From assembly GCA_963789565.1 (NCBI GenBank), contig CAWBKX010000002.1:2170001-2234000 (forward strand): a stretch of DNA of 64,000 nt, in the 5' to 3' direction. The notes beneath the pieces were generated by a model. That model saw only the letters and a program-made list of their open reading frames with translations, was not told the DNA's origin and did not search any database. Positions 57,629 through 64,000 of the stretch are shown here, piece by piece; the stretch's first letter is position 1; every line of letters begins with the position of its first letter. The stretch comes from CALAGB01 sp963789565. Its GTDB lineage: Bacteria > Chloroflexota > Chloroflexia > Thermomicrobiales > Thermomicrobiaceae. The position numbers were made by a program, and so were the translations under genes.

Positions 57629-58933
57629 TCAGGCAACGATCTCGCGTCCGGACTCGAGTTGCTGGTACTCGCCGGAGTTGATGATGTCGCGCAGGTGCTG
57701 CACCACCTGCCATAGGTCGTGGTAGGAGGTATAGAGGGCGATCGGCGCCAGACGCACGATGTTCGGCGGCCGGAAATCGGGGACCACGTTTCGTGCCTTC
57801 AACGCGCGCGCGATCTGCGTCCCGTGCTTGTGCTCGACCGCTACGTGCCCGCCGCGGCGCTCCGGCTCGCGGGGCGTGCCGATGTGATAGCCGTAGGAGG
57901 GGCTGGTCAGCCCGGAGCGTTCGATCAGCTCCATCAAGTATTCGGTCTGCTTGAGCGATTTCTCCCGGATGCGGTCTATGCCTGCCTCGTTCGCAATGCG
58001 CAGCGCGCCGATCAACGGCGCCGAGGAGAGGACCGGAATGGTGCTGATCTGCCAGGCACCGGCGCCTGCCGCGCCCTCCCAGGTGTGCAGCATGTCGAAC
58101 TGCCGCTGTTTCTCGTAGCCCCACCAACCGGTCAGACCGGGCAGTTTGTCGAAGTGCTTGCGGTTGACGTAGAGGCTGCCGACGCTGCCGGGCCCGGAGT
58201 TGAGGTACTTGTAGTTGCACCAGAAGGCGAAATCGACGCCCCATTCGTCGAACTTATGCGGAATGACTCCCGCCGAGTGAGCGCAGTCATAGCCGATCGG
58301 AATGCCGCGCTGATTCGCTGCGGCGGTCAACTTTTCGATGTCGAAGAGCTGGCCCGAGCGGTAGAAGACGGAGGGCATGAGGACCAGCGCCACCTCATCG
58401 GTCATGGCGGCGATGACGTCCTCCTCGTCGATGGTGCGGCCGTCGCGGCTCTCCACCAGCACCAGATCCTCCTCCGGGTTGCCGCCCCGCAGCGAGATCT
58501 GGCTGCCTAACGCGTAGACGTCGGAGGGGAAGTCGAGTGAGGTCGCCACAATCTTGCGGCGTTGTCCTTCAGGTCGGTAGAAGGTGGCTACCAGATTGTG
58601 CAGGTTGACGGTGGTGGTTCCGGTGACGATCACCTCGTCCGCACCTGCACCGACCAGAGACGCGCTCCGCGCTCCCAGTTCCTCGCCCATAAAGAACCAG
58701 GCGGGATCGGCCTTCAGCCACCCGTCAATCCCCAGGTTCTTCCACTCTCCCAGCGTCTTGAGAACCTCCTTCTCGGCGTCCTTCGAGAGGAGACCGAGCG
58801 AGTTGCCATCCATATAGATGGTTCCAGGCTGGACGTAGAAGCGCCCGCGAAAGCGTGCCAGCGGATCAAGTTCGTCGAGCTCGCGGGCATGGGCTTCGCT
58901 GGTGAAGTGAAGGTCGGCGGGAGATTCAGGCAT
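57629..58933 (-). CDS. kynU: Kynureninase
   Basis: A 434-residue PLP enzyme that splits kynurenine into anthranilate and alanine. FYVQPGTIYMDGNSLGLLSK, ADEVIVTGTTTVNLHNLVAT, LDFPSDVYAL, the PLP strand GYDCAHSAGVIPHKFDEWGV and the Schiff-base lysine in FAFWCNYKYLNSGPGSVGSL are all family marks. The start is the ATG at 58933. No other kyn genes lie in the window; a GNAT gene follows in the same operon, and pdxH, which makes the PLP cofactor, is read divergently 208 bp away. Confidence 0.95.
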   Translation of the reverse strand: MPESPADLHFTSEAHARELDELDPLARFRGRFYVQPGTIYMDGNSLGLLSKDAEKEVLKTLGEWKNLGIDGWLKADPAWFFMGEELGARSASLVGAGADEVIVTGTTTVNLHNLVATFYRPEGQRRKIVATSLDFPSDVYALGSQISLRGGNPEEDLVLVESRDGRTIDEEDVIAAMTDEVALVLMPSVFYRSGQLFDIEKLTAAANQRGIPIGYDCAHSAGVIPHKFDEWGVDFAFWCNYKYLNSGPGSVGSLYVNRKHFDKLPGLTGWWGYEKQRQFDMLHTWEGAAGAGAWQISTIPVLSSAPLIGALRIANEAGIDRIREKSLKQTEYLMELIERSGLTSPSYGYHIGTPREPERRGGHVAVEHKHGTQIARALKARNVVPDFRPPNIVRLAPIALYTSYHDLWQVVQHLRDIINSGEYQQLESGREIVA

Positions 58934-59140
58934 GATCGTCTCCGTCTCGGTTGTCGTCTTCTTCAGCTCGGTCGGTGTAGAGCGCGATGAGCCTATCATA
59001 CCGATGCGGATCAGAATCTGAACGTCGCCAGAGATACCCGTGCCCTCGAAACTGGAGTAGGATGACTGAGTGCCGGAACGCGGCTTGTGGTTGCTGTGAC
59101 GACGGATGACGTGCTGAAGACGGAGATGGTGTAACCAGGC

Positions 59141-59809
59141 ATGAGCAGTCCCTTGCGATCGAACCTTCCACTCGCCCACATCAGACGCGAGCATGACGAT
59201 CGCTCGCTGGATGAGACAGATGTGCACGAGAATCCATTCGAGCAGTTCTCGCTCTGGATGGCGGAGGCCATGGATTCGGGCGAGGGAGGCATTGAGGTCA
59301 ACGCCATGACGCTCGCGACCGCCACACCGGACGGCATCCCCTCGGCCCGCACCGTGCTGCTCAAAGGGTTCGACGAGCGCGGCTTCGTCTTCTACTCCAA
59401 CTATGAGAGCCAGAAGGGGCGGGAGATCGACGAGAACCCGCATGTGGCGCTGCTGTTCCACTGGGCCCGACTCGGCCGCCAGATCCGCATCAACGGCAAC
59501 GTCCAGCGAACGTCATCCGATGAGTCGGACGCCTATTTCCACAGCCGTCCTCAGGGGAGCCAACTGGGCGCGGCGGTGTCGCGCCAGAGTCAGGTCATCC
59601 CCAACCGCGAGTGGCTCGAGGAGCGGCTGAAGGCGCTGGAAGAGGAATATGGCGACGATGACATACCGTTGCCCTTCTACTGGGGCGGATTTCGTGTCGT
59701 GCCGACCTCGATAGAGTTCTGGCAGGGGCGCCCAAATCGGCTGCACGACCGCCTGCGCTACACCTTGAAGTCGGACGGCTCCTGGACCATCGATCGCCTC
59801 TCGCCATAG
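59141..59809 (+). CDS. pdxH: Pyridoxamine 5'-phosphate oxidase
   Basis: A 222-residue FMN enzyme that makes PLP in the salvage/final step. MTLATATPDGIPSARTVLLK, GFVFYSNYESQKGREIDENP, HWARLGRQIRINGNVQRTSS and the C-terminal WGGFRVVPTSIEFWQGRPNR with LHDRLRY are the PdxH signatures that bind FMN and PLP. The length is normal. It is divergent from kynU. Confidence 0.95.
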   Translation: MSSPLRSNLPLAHIRREHDDRSLDETDVHENPFEQFSLWMAEAMDSGEGGIEVNAMTLATATPDGIPSARTVLLKGFDERGFVFYSNYESQKGREIDENPHVALLFHWARLGRQIRINGNVQRTSSDESDAYFHSRPQGSQLGAAVSRQSQVIPNREWLEERLKALEEEYGDDDIPLPFYWGGFRVVPTSIEFWQGRPNRLHDRLRYTLKSDGSWTIDRLSP

Positions 59810-59831
59810 AACGCTCCCTGCTCAGCGACGT

Positions 59832-60230
59832 TCAGTCGACCTGCACGGTTACCTCGAAGGTCTGGAGTGGTGCGACTCCGGTCTCGAACGATCGGTGATA
59901 GATCAGCTGTAACGTCGTCTCTCCTGAGCCAACGGCCTCAAACCGCAGAACCAGCTGCCCAGGAGCTCCAACTGCCGAACTCTCCGGTGTGTAGGCTGCG
60001 TCGCCGACCTGCTTGAGGATCGAGGTGTCCAGGTTGGCCGCCTCCCAGTTGTAGCCGGTGGTGGGATTGCCTTCCAATGTCACCTCGAGAGTGTCGCCGA
60101 CACTCAAGCTGATCGTTTTGCCTGCGTCATTTGCACCGATCGATCTGGTCTCTTTGCCGGTGCTGGCGCATCCTCCCGCCACCAAAATGAGGATAAACGT
60201 GGTGAGAAACGCGAACCATAGGCGAAACAT
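59832..60230 (-). CDS. Chagasin/inhibitor I42-like lipoprotein
   Basis: A 132-residue protein from the ATG at 60230 with GGAGG 6 nt upstream. A lipoprotein signal (FRLWFAFLTTFILILVAGGC) gives the lipidated Cys near residue 20. The chagasin motifs are NPTTGYNWEA (loop 1), and the later loop (GSGETTLQLIYHRSFE), which in inhibitors of papain-like proteases insert into the active site. So it probably sits on the cell surface and blocks cysteine proteases (inference). It stands alone. Confidence 0.85.
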   Translation of the reverse strand: MFRLWFAFLTTFILILVAGGCASTGKETRSIGANDAGKTISLSVGDTLEVTLEGNPTTGYNWEAANLDTSILKQVGDAAYTPESSAVGAPGQLVLRFEAVGSGETTLQLIYHRSFETGVAPLQTFEVTVQVD

Positions 60231-60664
60231 CTCGGGCCTCCTTGCGGGGAAATCGCGCACGCTTGAACGCCGAACAAGCTCGGCGTCTCATCCCCTATGA
60301 GCACGATAGATCGCGCACCATATCACGGGTGTGGACATTCGCTGGTCGGTATCACATGAGCGCGATAGTGCCAACGAGCGCGTTTGGTAAGGAAGCGGTT
60401 CACGCAGGGACATTGAGATGAGGCCGCACGCGGTGCGTGTTGATTTTTGGGAATTCGACGGCGAACGGTCGTGATTCTCAGTTGCGCTCGTGCAACGCCG
60501 CCCGCTGAGCGTTGCAGGCCTTGTCCCCACTTCTGGCGCACGCTTGGATGACGAGCGGTCGTCGATCTGTTAGAACCGGATGATCGAAATAGCGTCAGGA
60601 CCTCCGTGGTCCATCCTGACCACCATACAGCGCGTCACAGCTGGCATACGCCGGAAAGCGATCG
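60231..60664. other. Intergenic region, no gene
   Basis: Divergent upstream regions of the chagasin-like and EamA genes. Short open frames here have no domain or ribosome site. Nothing distinctive was seen. Confidence 0.4.
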
Positions 60665-61501
60665 ATGGGGATCCTATTCGCGCTTGTCTCCGCCATCTGC
60701 TATGGAACCTGCGATTTCTCTGCTGGAGTTGCCAGCCGCCGCGTGAGCTATTGGTTGGTGACGGTTGCGGTGCAAGCGTTCGGTCTGCTGGCGGCCGGCA
60801 TCGGCGTGCTTTTGTTCTCCGGTTCGGGTCCGACAGGAGCGGTGCTGCTTTGGGGCGCGGCGAGTGGGGTTGGCAGCGCGCTGGGGACCACGGCGCTCTA
60901 TCGCGGGTTCGCCGTGGGGCGCATGAGCGTGGTTGCGCCCCTGTCGGCGGTACTGACCGCGGTCATTCCGGTCACGGCGGGCGTCCTCTTCGGCGATCGC
61001 CTCTCGCTGCTGGCCGTGGTGGGGATCGTACTGGCGGTCCCGGCCATCGGACTGGTCTCCTGGCACCATGAATCCGACGAATCCAGTCACGGTCATGCCG
61101 GATTGCTGGAGGGGATTGTTGCGGGGATCGGCTTCGCGCTCCTCTTCGTCGGGCTCGATCGAGCCGCCACCCACTCTGGAGCCTGGCCGCTCATTTCGGG
61201 GCAGATCGTGTCGCTGCTGCTGGTGCTTCCCTTCGCGCGTGGTGTGCCTGCCTCGTCGAGCGCCTGGCGTTCGGCGGCGGTGCCCATGGCCATCGCCGGG
61301 TTGCTCAGCGGGGCCGCCAATCTCGCCTTCCTGGCCGCAACCGGTCACGGCGCGCTCTCTATCGTCGCCGTGCTGGCTTCCCTCTATCCCGCGGTCACGG
61401 TGCTGCTGGCGCGAGCCTTTCTGGGAGAGCGCTGGACGCGTCTGCAGGCGGTCGGTCTGGTGGCATCGACTGCCGCCGTGGTGCTCGTCAGTTTGGGATG
61501 A
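60665..61501 (+). CDS. EamA/DMT-family transporter 2
   Basis: A 278-residue polytopic membrane protein with ten helices in two halves (ILFALVSAICYGTCDFSAGV opens half 1; HAGLLEGIVAGIGFALLFVG opens half 2). The family element SIVAVLASLYPAVTVLLARAFLGE is near the end. A His-rich loop (SWHHESDESSHGHAG) joins the halves. Probable metabolite exporter, substrate unknown. It is not closely similar to the EamA protein at 26491. Confidence 0.88.
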   Translation: MGILFALVSAICYGTCDFSAGVASRRVSYWLVTVAVQAFGLLAAGIGVLLFSGSGPTGAVLLWGAASGVGSALGTTALYRGFAVGRMSVVAPLSAVLTAVIPVTAGVLFGDRLSLLAVVGIVLAVPAIGLVSWHHESDESSHGHAGLLEGIVAGIGFALLFVGLDRAATHSGAWPLISGQIVSLLLVLPFARGVPASSSAWRSAAVPMAIAGLLSGAANLAFLAATGHGALSIVAVLASLYPAVTVLLARAFLGERWTRLQAVGLVASTAAVVLVSLG

Positions 61502-61558
61502 AAAAGCCGGGGCTGATGTAGTCGTCCACCATCCCCGGCGATTCGCGGGTTCACCAGG

Positions 61559-62548
61559 CTACGCGACCTTGGTCAGGACGACCTCCATGGACGGAACCCA
61601 CTGGCCGTCGTCTGTCTGCATCACGTGGTGGGCCGTCTGCACCTTTCCGGCGTCGGTAAAGACGGCCGTGCAGCCTGTCCCCTGCCCACGCCACGTCCAG
61701 GCATCGCCATCGACCGCGAGGTCCGCCTCATGGATGCCTCCGCGGCTGTCGTAGAAGCGTGAGAAGTGGACTCCGCGCTGCGCGTCGTAGCCGAGGATTT
61801 CCGTGCCGCCGACGTCCATACCGCCGATGCGTCCGTAGGCTGTGTGCAAGACGAAGAACCCACCGGGCATCCATTCGTAGACGTCGCTTGTCAGGATCTC
61901 GAGCGACGGCGCTGAAGGAGACTCGACCGTGTAGCCCTGGTTGATCCATTTGCCGATGAAGATGTCCAGCTTTCGAAGCTCGGCGCTCTGATCGGCGACG
62001 GGTTGCTGGGACTGAATCGAATCGTCCTGCACCACGACCTCCTCTTCCGCATTCCAGACCGCATAGAGCGGTTCGACCTCTTCGTAACGCCCACCGAAAT
62101 CAGGTAGTTCGTCACCGTTTAGAAACGCCTCGAGCGAATCGAGGACGACGTGCGTGCCAGGTGCAAACCCGTCGGTGCTCTTCAACCCGCGTTGCGTGAA
62201 CGACAGCCATGTGCCGCTATCGATTTGCTCCAATTCCCTGCGCACTTGCGTCTCCACGCCGGTCGGCATCTCGTCACAGGGTGCATGGTTGTGCTGGTAG
62301 GCGAAGACGTATGGCGGATTCATCTCCGTGATGGCGCCGCCCCAAGTGAACGGACCGGACTGCACCTCGAACGCGCCGCCAACTCGAGCGTCGATGACTG
62401 CTTGCGCGTTGTACCAGGCGCCGAACTTGGCCGGATCGACCAGCGCGTTCCATACCTCATTCGGCGATTGACGCAGCACGCGATCGAATACGAGCGTCGC
62501 GCGGTTTCCCTCGATCTTCACCTCACCGATGCCAGTCTGATTCTGCAT
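61559..62548 (-). CDS. SRPBCC (AHSA1-type) domain fused to a DUF1579-like domain
   Basis: A 329-residue cytoplasmic protein. Residues 1-~155 are an AHSA1/START-like ligand-binding domain (LVFDRVLRQSPNEVWNALVD, FGAWYNAQAVIDARVGGAFE, TQRGLKSTDGFAPGTHVVLD). After a linker (QSQQPVADQSAEL) the rest (~195-329) is a lipocalin-like domain resembling DUF1579 (DIFIGKWINQGYTVESPSAP, GFFVLHTAYGRIGGMDVGGT, EILGYDAQRGVHFSRFYDS). This fusion may bind a small hydrophobic compound. A palindromic operator lies upstream at 62686. Confidence 0.82.
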   Translation of the reverse strand: MQNQTGIGEVKIEGNRATLVFDRVLRQSPNEVWNALVDPAKFGAWYNAQAVIDARVGGAFEVQSGPFTWGGAITEMNPPYVFAYQHNHAPCDEMPTGVETQVRRELEQIDSGTWLSFTQRGLKSTDGFAPGTHVVLDSLEAFLNGDELPDFGGRYEEVEPLYAVWNAEEEVVVQDDSIQSQQPVADQSAELRKLDIFIGKWINQGYTVESPSAPSLEILTSDVYEWMPGGFFVLHTAYGRIGGMDVGGTEILGYDAQRGVHFSRFYDSRGGIHEADLAVDGDAWTWRGQGTGCTAVFTDAGKVQTAHHVMQTDDGQWVPSMEVVLTKVA

Positions 62549-62685
62549 TTCGTCACTCCTCTTTCCTTACGGCTGCTGATGTCGAGACACCTTGATCGTT
62601 CGTAGGGGTGAAGCTTGTCTTCGCCTGCCATGCCTTGCTTCCCGTGACGTGCTCCGCGTTCACTCTCCTCCCATGCTTCGTGAAA

Positions 62686-62701
62686 TTAACCAATCGGTTA
62701 A
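62686..62701. promoter_or_regulatory. 16-bp palindrome TTAACC-N4-GGTTAA, possible operator
   Basis: Perfect 6+6 bp arms around AATC, 138 bp upstream of the SRPBCC gene and near the end of the DoxX-like gene. The form is typical of TetR/ArsR-type repressor sites. No regulator gene is adjacent. Confidence 0.45.
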
Positions 62702-62708
62702 GTACAGG

Positions 62709-63188
62709 TCAAAAAGAAGCGCTTTCGCGCTCCGCTGCTCGGGAATCGTCCGCCCGGGGCGGCGTGGCCGGTCGCGAACGACCGTAGGCCACTGAAGCCG
62801 CGAGCAGAGCGATGACGAAGGGGATAATCGCCGCGAATACCGACATCGAGATGGCTGTCACCGTTGTGGCGCCGACCATGATGACGACCAGCCCAGCCGC
62901 CGCCAACGGTGTCAGTCCCGGTCGGATGCGCAGTAGACCTGGCAAGATCAGGCCGATCGCTCCCAGGACCTCGCAGATGCCGATGAAGCGCATGAAGTCG
63001 ACAGGCAATGGATACTGGCGCGCCATCTCAGCCGCCGACGTGAACAGCTTCGAGCTTCCCGCGAAAAGGAAGGAGGCGGCGAGCAACCCCTGCACGCCCC
63101 AAAGAATCTTGGATCGCTTCGACGACGATCCTTCGACCTTGCGCGCTCGCCCAACGTGAACGACTGACTTGGCACTTCGTGCGACCAT
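62709..63188 (-). CDS. DoxX-like membrane protein
   Basis: A 159-residue protein from the ATG at 63188, GGAG 7 nt upstream. After a basic N-terminus (RARKVEGSSSKRSK), four helices follow the DoxX pattern: ILWGVQGLLAASFLFAGSSK, FIGICEVLGAIGLILPGLLR, LAAAGLVVIMVGATTVTAIS and VFAAIIPFVIALLAASVAYG. The FAGSSKL and ICEVLGAIGLI elements are the family marks. DoxX-like proteins are linked to quinone/thiosulfate or stress functions; the role here is unknown. A SRPBCC gene is downstream on the same strand. Confidence 0.82.
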   Translation of the reverse strand: MVARSAKSVVHVGRARKVEGSSSKRSKILWGVQGLLAASFLFAGSSKLFTSAAEMARQYPLPVDFMRFIGICEVLGAIGLILPGLLRIRPGLTPLAAAGLVVIMVGATTVTAISMSVFAAIIPFVIALLAASVAYGRSRPATPPRADDSRAAERESASF

Positions 63189-63741
63189 GTGACTTCTCCT
63201 ATCGATTGTTGCTGCTCGCGGCCAGTCGCCGCGGCTTCTCAGTTCCGAATGGGACGTCCCAGGGTCATGACCGGTCTTCTGCCTAGTAGTCGACCGGGCG
63301 GCGGCCAAATCGACATCGCTCGATGACGAATTTGAAAATTGCTTGAAAAGAGTCTCAGGGGTGAGTTTGGCGGGAATTGCGTGCGGCGTACATGATGGGT
63401 TGCCCTTCGGGTAGGCGACCACACGGATTGTGGCAGACACGCTTTCTGGTCAACCCGAGTAGATGACCAGAGTGAATTTGGCACCTTGTTCCGTCGTTGG
63501 CCAGTGTCGTTTCCGTTGTCATTCTGAGCCCGCAGGCGAAGAATCTCCCCGTCCGTCGCAGTGGACGGCTATCGTAATTGCGAAAAGATCTTCCACTTTA
63601 AGTGCGGTTCAAGGCGACATAACCTGAGCGTTGCTATTGCCGGGGACGGTACAACTGCGTCATCTACAGATGAGGAACGGCCGGCGCTCGAGTCTGTCAG
63701 ACCCGAGATGGCCGGCCGCGCATCCGCGTCGCGCTGAGATG
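63189..63741. other. Intergenic region with a dispersed repeat and a terminator
   Basis: No gene is supported. It contains an 18-bp sequence (63518-63535, within ATTCTGAGCCCGCAGGCGAAGAATCTC) that is also present inverted at 38377-38394, and the hairpin at 63678-63718 that ends the gene on the right. Confidence 0.5.
63678..63718 (-). terminator. Long hairpin terminator of the rightmost gene
   Basis: CGGCCGGC (63678-63685) pairs with GCCGGCCG (63711-63718), and inside it CTCG/CGAG and GTCTG/CAGAC pair with small bulges. It stands 24 bp after the stop at 63742. Confidence 0.65.
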
Positions 63742-64000
63742 TTACGAGGTTGGCGTTGCCTGACTCGAGTTCAGCAAGATTTCATAGATCTTGTCCGCGA
63801 TCCCCTGTACGATGCTGGTCTGTGATTGATCGGCGTCTGACTGAGAGATCGTGCCGTTCTGCACCGCTTGATTGAGTGCGGTCTGTCCGGCGGCGATCAT
63901 GGCGTCCTTGACCTGCGGTGGTGTGACATTGTTGGCCGCAAGGTCTTGACTAAGGCTACTGTCGGGTCCGAGCGCCATTTTGAATTGATCCGTTGTGATC
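63742..64000 (-). CDS. C-terminal part of a protein of unknown function (cut by window edge)
   Basis: The frame is open to the right edge, so the gene begins outside the window (an ATG at 63978 is internal or an alternative start). The visible 85 residues are ITTDQFKMALGPDSSLSQDL, NVTPPQVKDAMIAAGQTALN, GTISQSDADQSQ and IADKIYEILLNSS. The pattern of alternating short helices with QxxxxAVQNGTISQxxAD is found at the ends of secreted proteins with DUF-type helical repeats. No function can be given. A terminator follows. Confidence 0.7.
   Translation of the reverse strand, partial: ITTDQFKMALGPDSSLSQDLAANNVTPPQVKDAMIAAGQTALNQAVQNGTISQSDADQSQTSIVQGIADKIYEILLNSSQATPTS

Noticed and set aside
1..64000. 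tRNA, rRNA, riboswitch or prophage genes
   Set aside because: I looked for tRNA T-loop motifs, rRNA-like stretches, integrases and phage structural genes and saw none that hold up by eye. A covariance search would be needed to exclude short RNAs.

Overview
The window looks like a chromosomal fragment of a high-GC bacterium, most likely a Chloroflexota member of the Thermomicrobia type. This is inferred from the gene mix: Tat-exported lipoproteins, collagen-like Gly-Pro-Thr proteins, a HoxF-like formate dehydrogenase, many GTG/TTG starts and REP-type repeats. No rRNA or tRNA gene that would fix the taxonomy was seen.

Layout. 1-7.5 kb: a cut-off HAD phosphatase, an orphan AbrB-type antitoxin, a glycosyltransferase/TPR/propeller fusion and three tandem Tat-exported collagen-like proteins. 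7.5-16.7 kb: housekeeping and stress genes (double UspA protein, Ldh2-type dehydrogenase, a first REP-associated transposase with its repeats, SAM methyltransferase + rpiB, LolA-like lipoprotein, redoxin, MidA-like methyltransferase, trmH, MgtC-like protein, GtrA-like protein). 16.8-26.4 kb: the most unusual region, a tandem array of seven orphan Rhs C-terminal fragments, six of them with a toxin tip and a different downstream immunity-type gene. No full-length Rhs gene is present. 26.5-38.1 kb: EamA transporter, M20 peptidase + HAD phosphatase, rhodanese lipoprotein, ABC-2 exporter, a second REP transposase carrying one of its own repeats inside its coding sequence, two tandem TPR paralogues and an ATP-grasp enzyme.

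38.4-51.1 kb holds two formate dehydrogenase operons on the minus strand, each with an in-frame UGA at the catalytic position followed by a SECIS-like hairpin with a GGUCU loop. The first (FdnG/FdnH/NrfD-like) is membrane-anchored but its catalytic subunit lacks a Tat signal. The second is an NAD-linked diaphorase type whose catalytic subunit is split: the [4Fe-4S] molybdopterin domain sits on the small iron-sulfur subunit. fdhD closes the second operon. Between the operons lie a Phd/RelE pair and a frameshifted TacA-like antitoxin.

51.4-64 kb: a VapBC50-like pair, FMN-binding proteins including pdxH, a secreted protein, an NAD epimerase, a third transposase framed by double-hairpin repeats (with solo copies elsewhere), tag, a GNAT protein, kynU, a chagasin-like lipoprotein, an EamA transporter, an SRPBCC fusion protein, a DoxX-like protein and the C-terminus of a gene cut by the right edge.

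Two genes (MgtC-like and the ABC ATPase) have no ATG/GTG/TTG start at the expected place. Each has a good AGGAG site 6-7 nt before an ATC codon.
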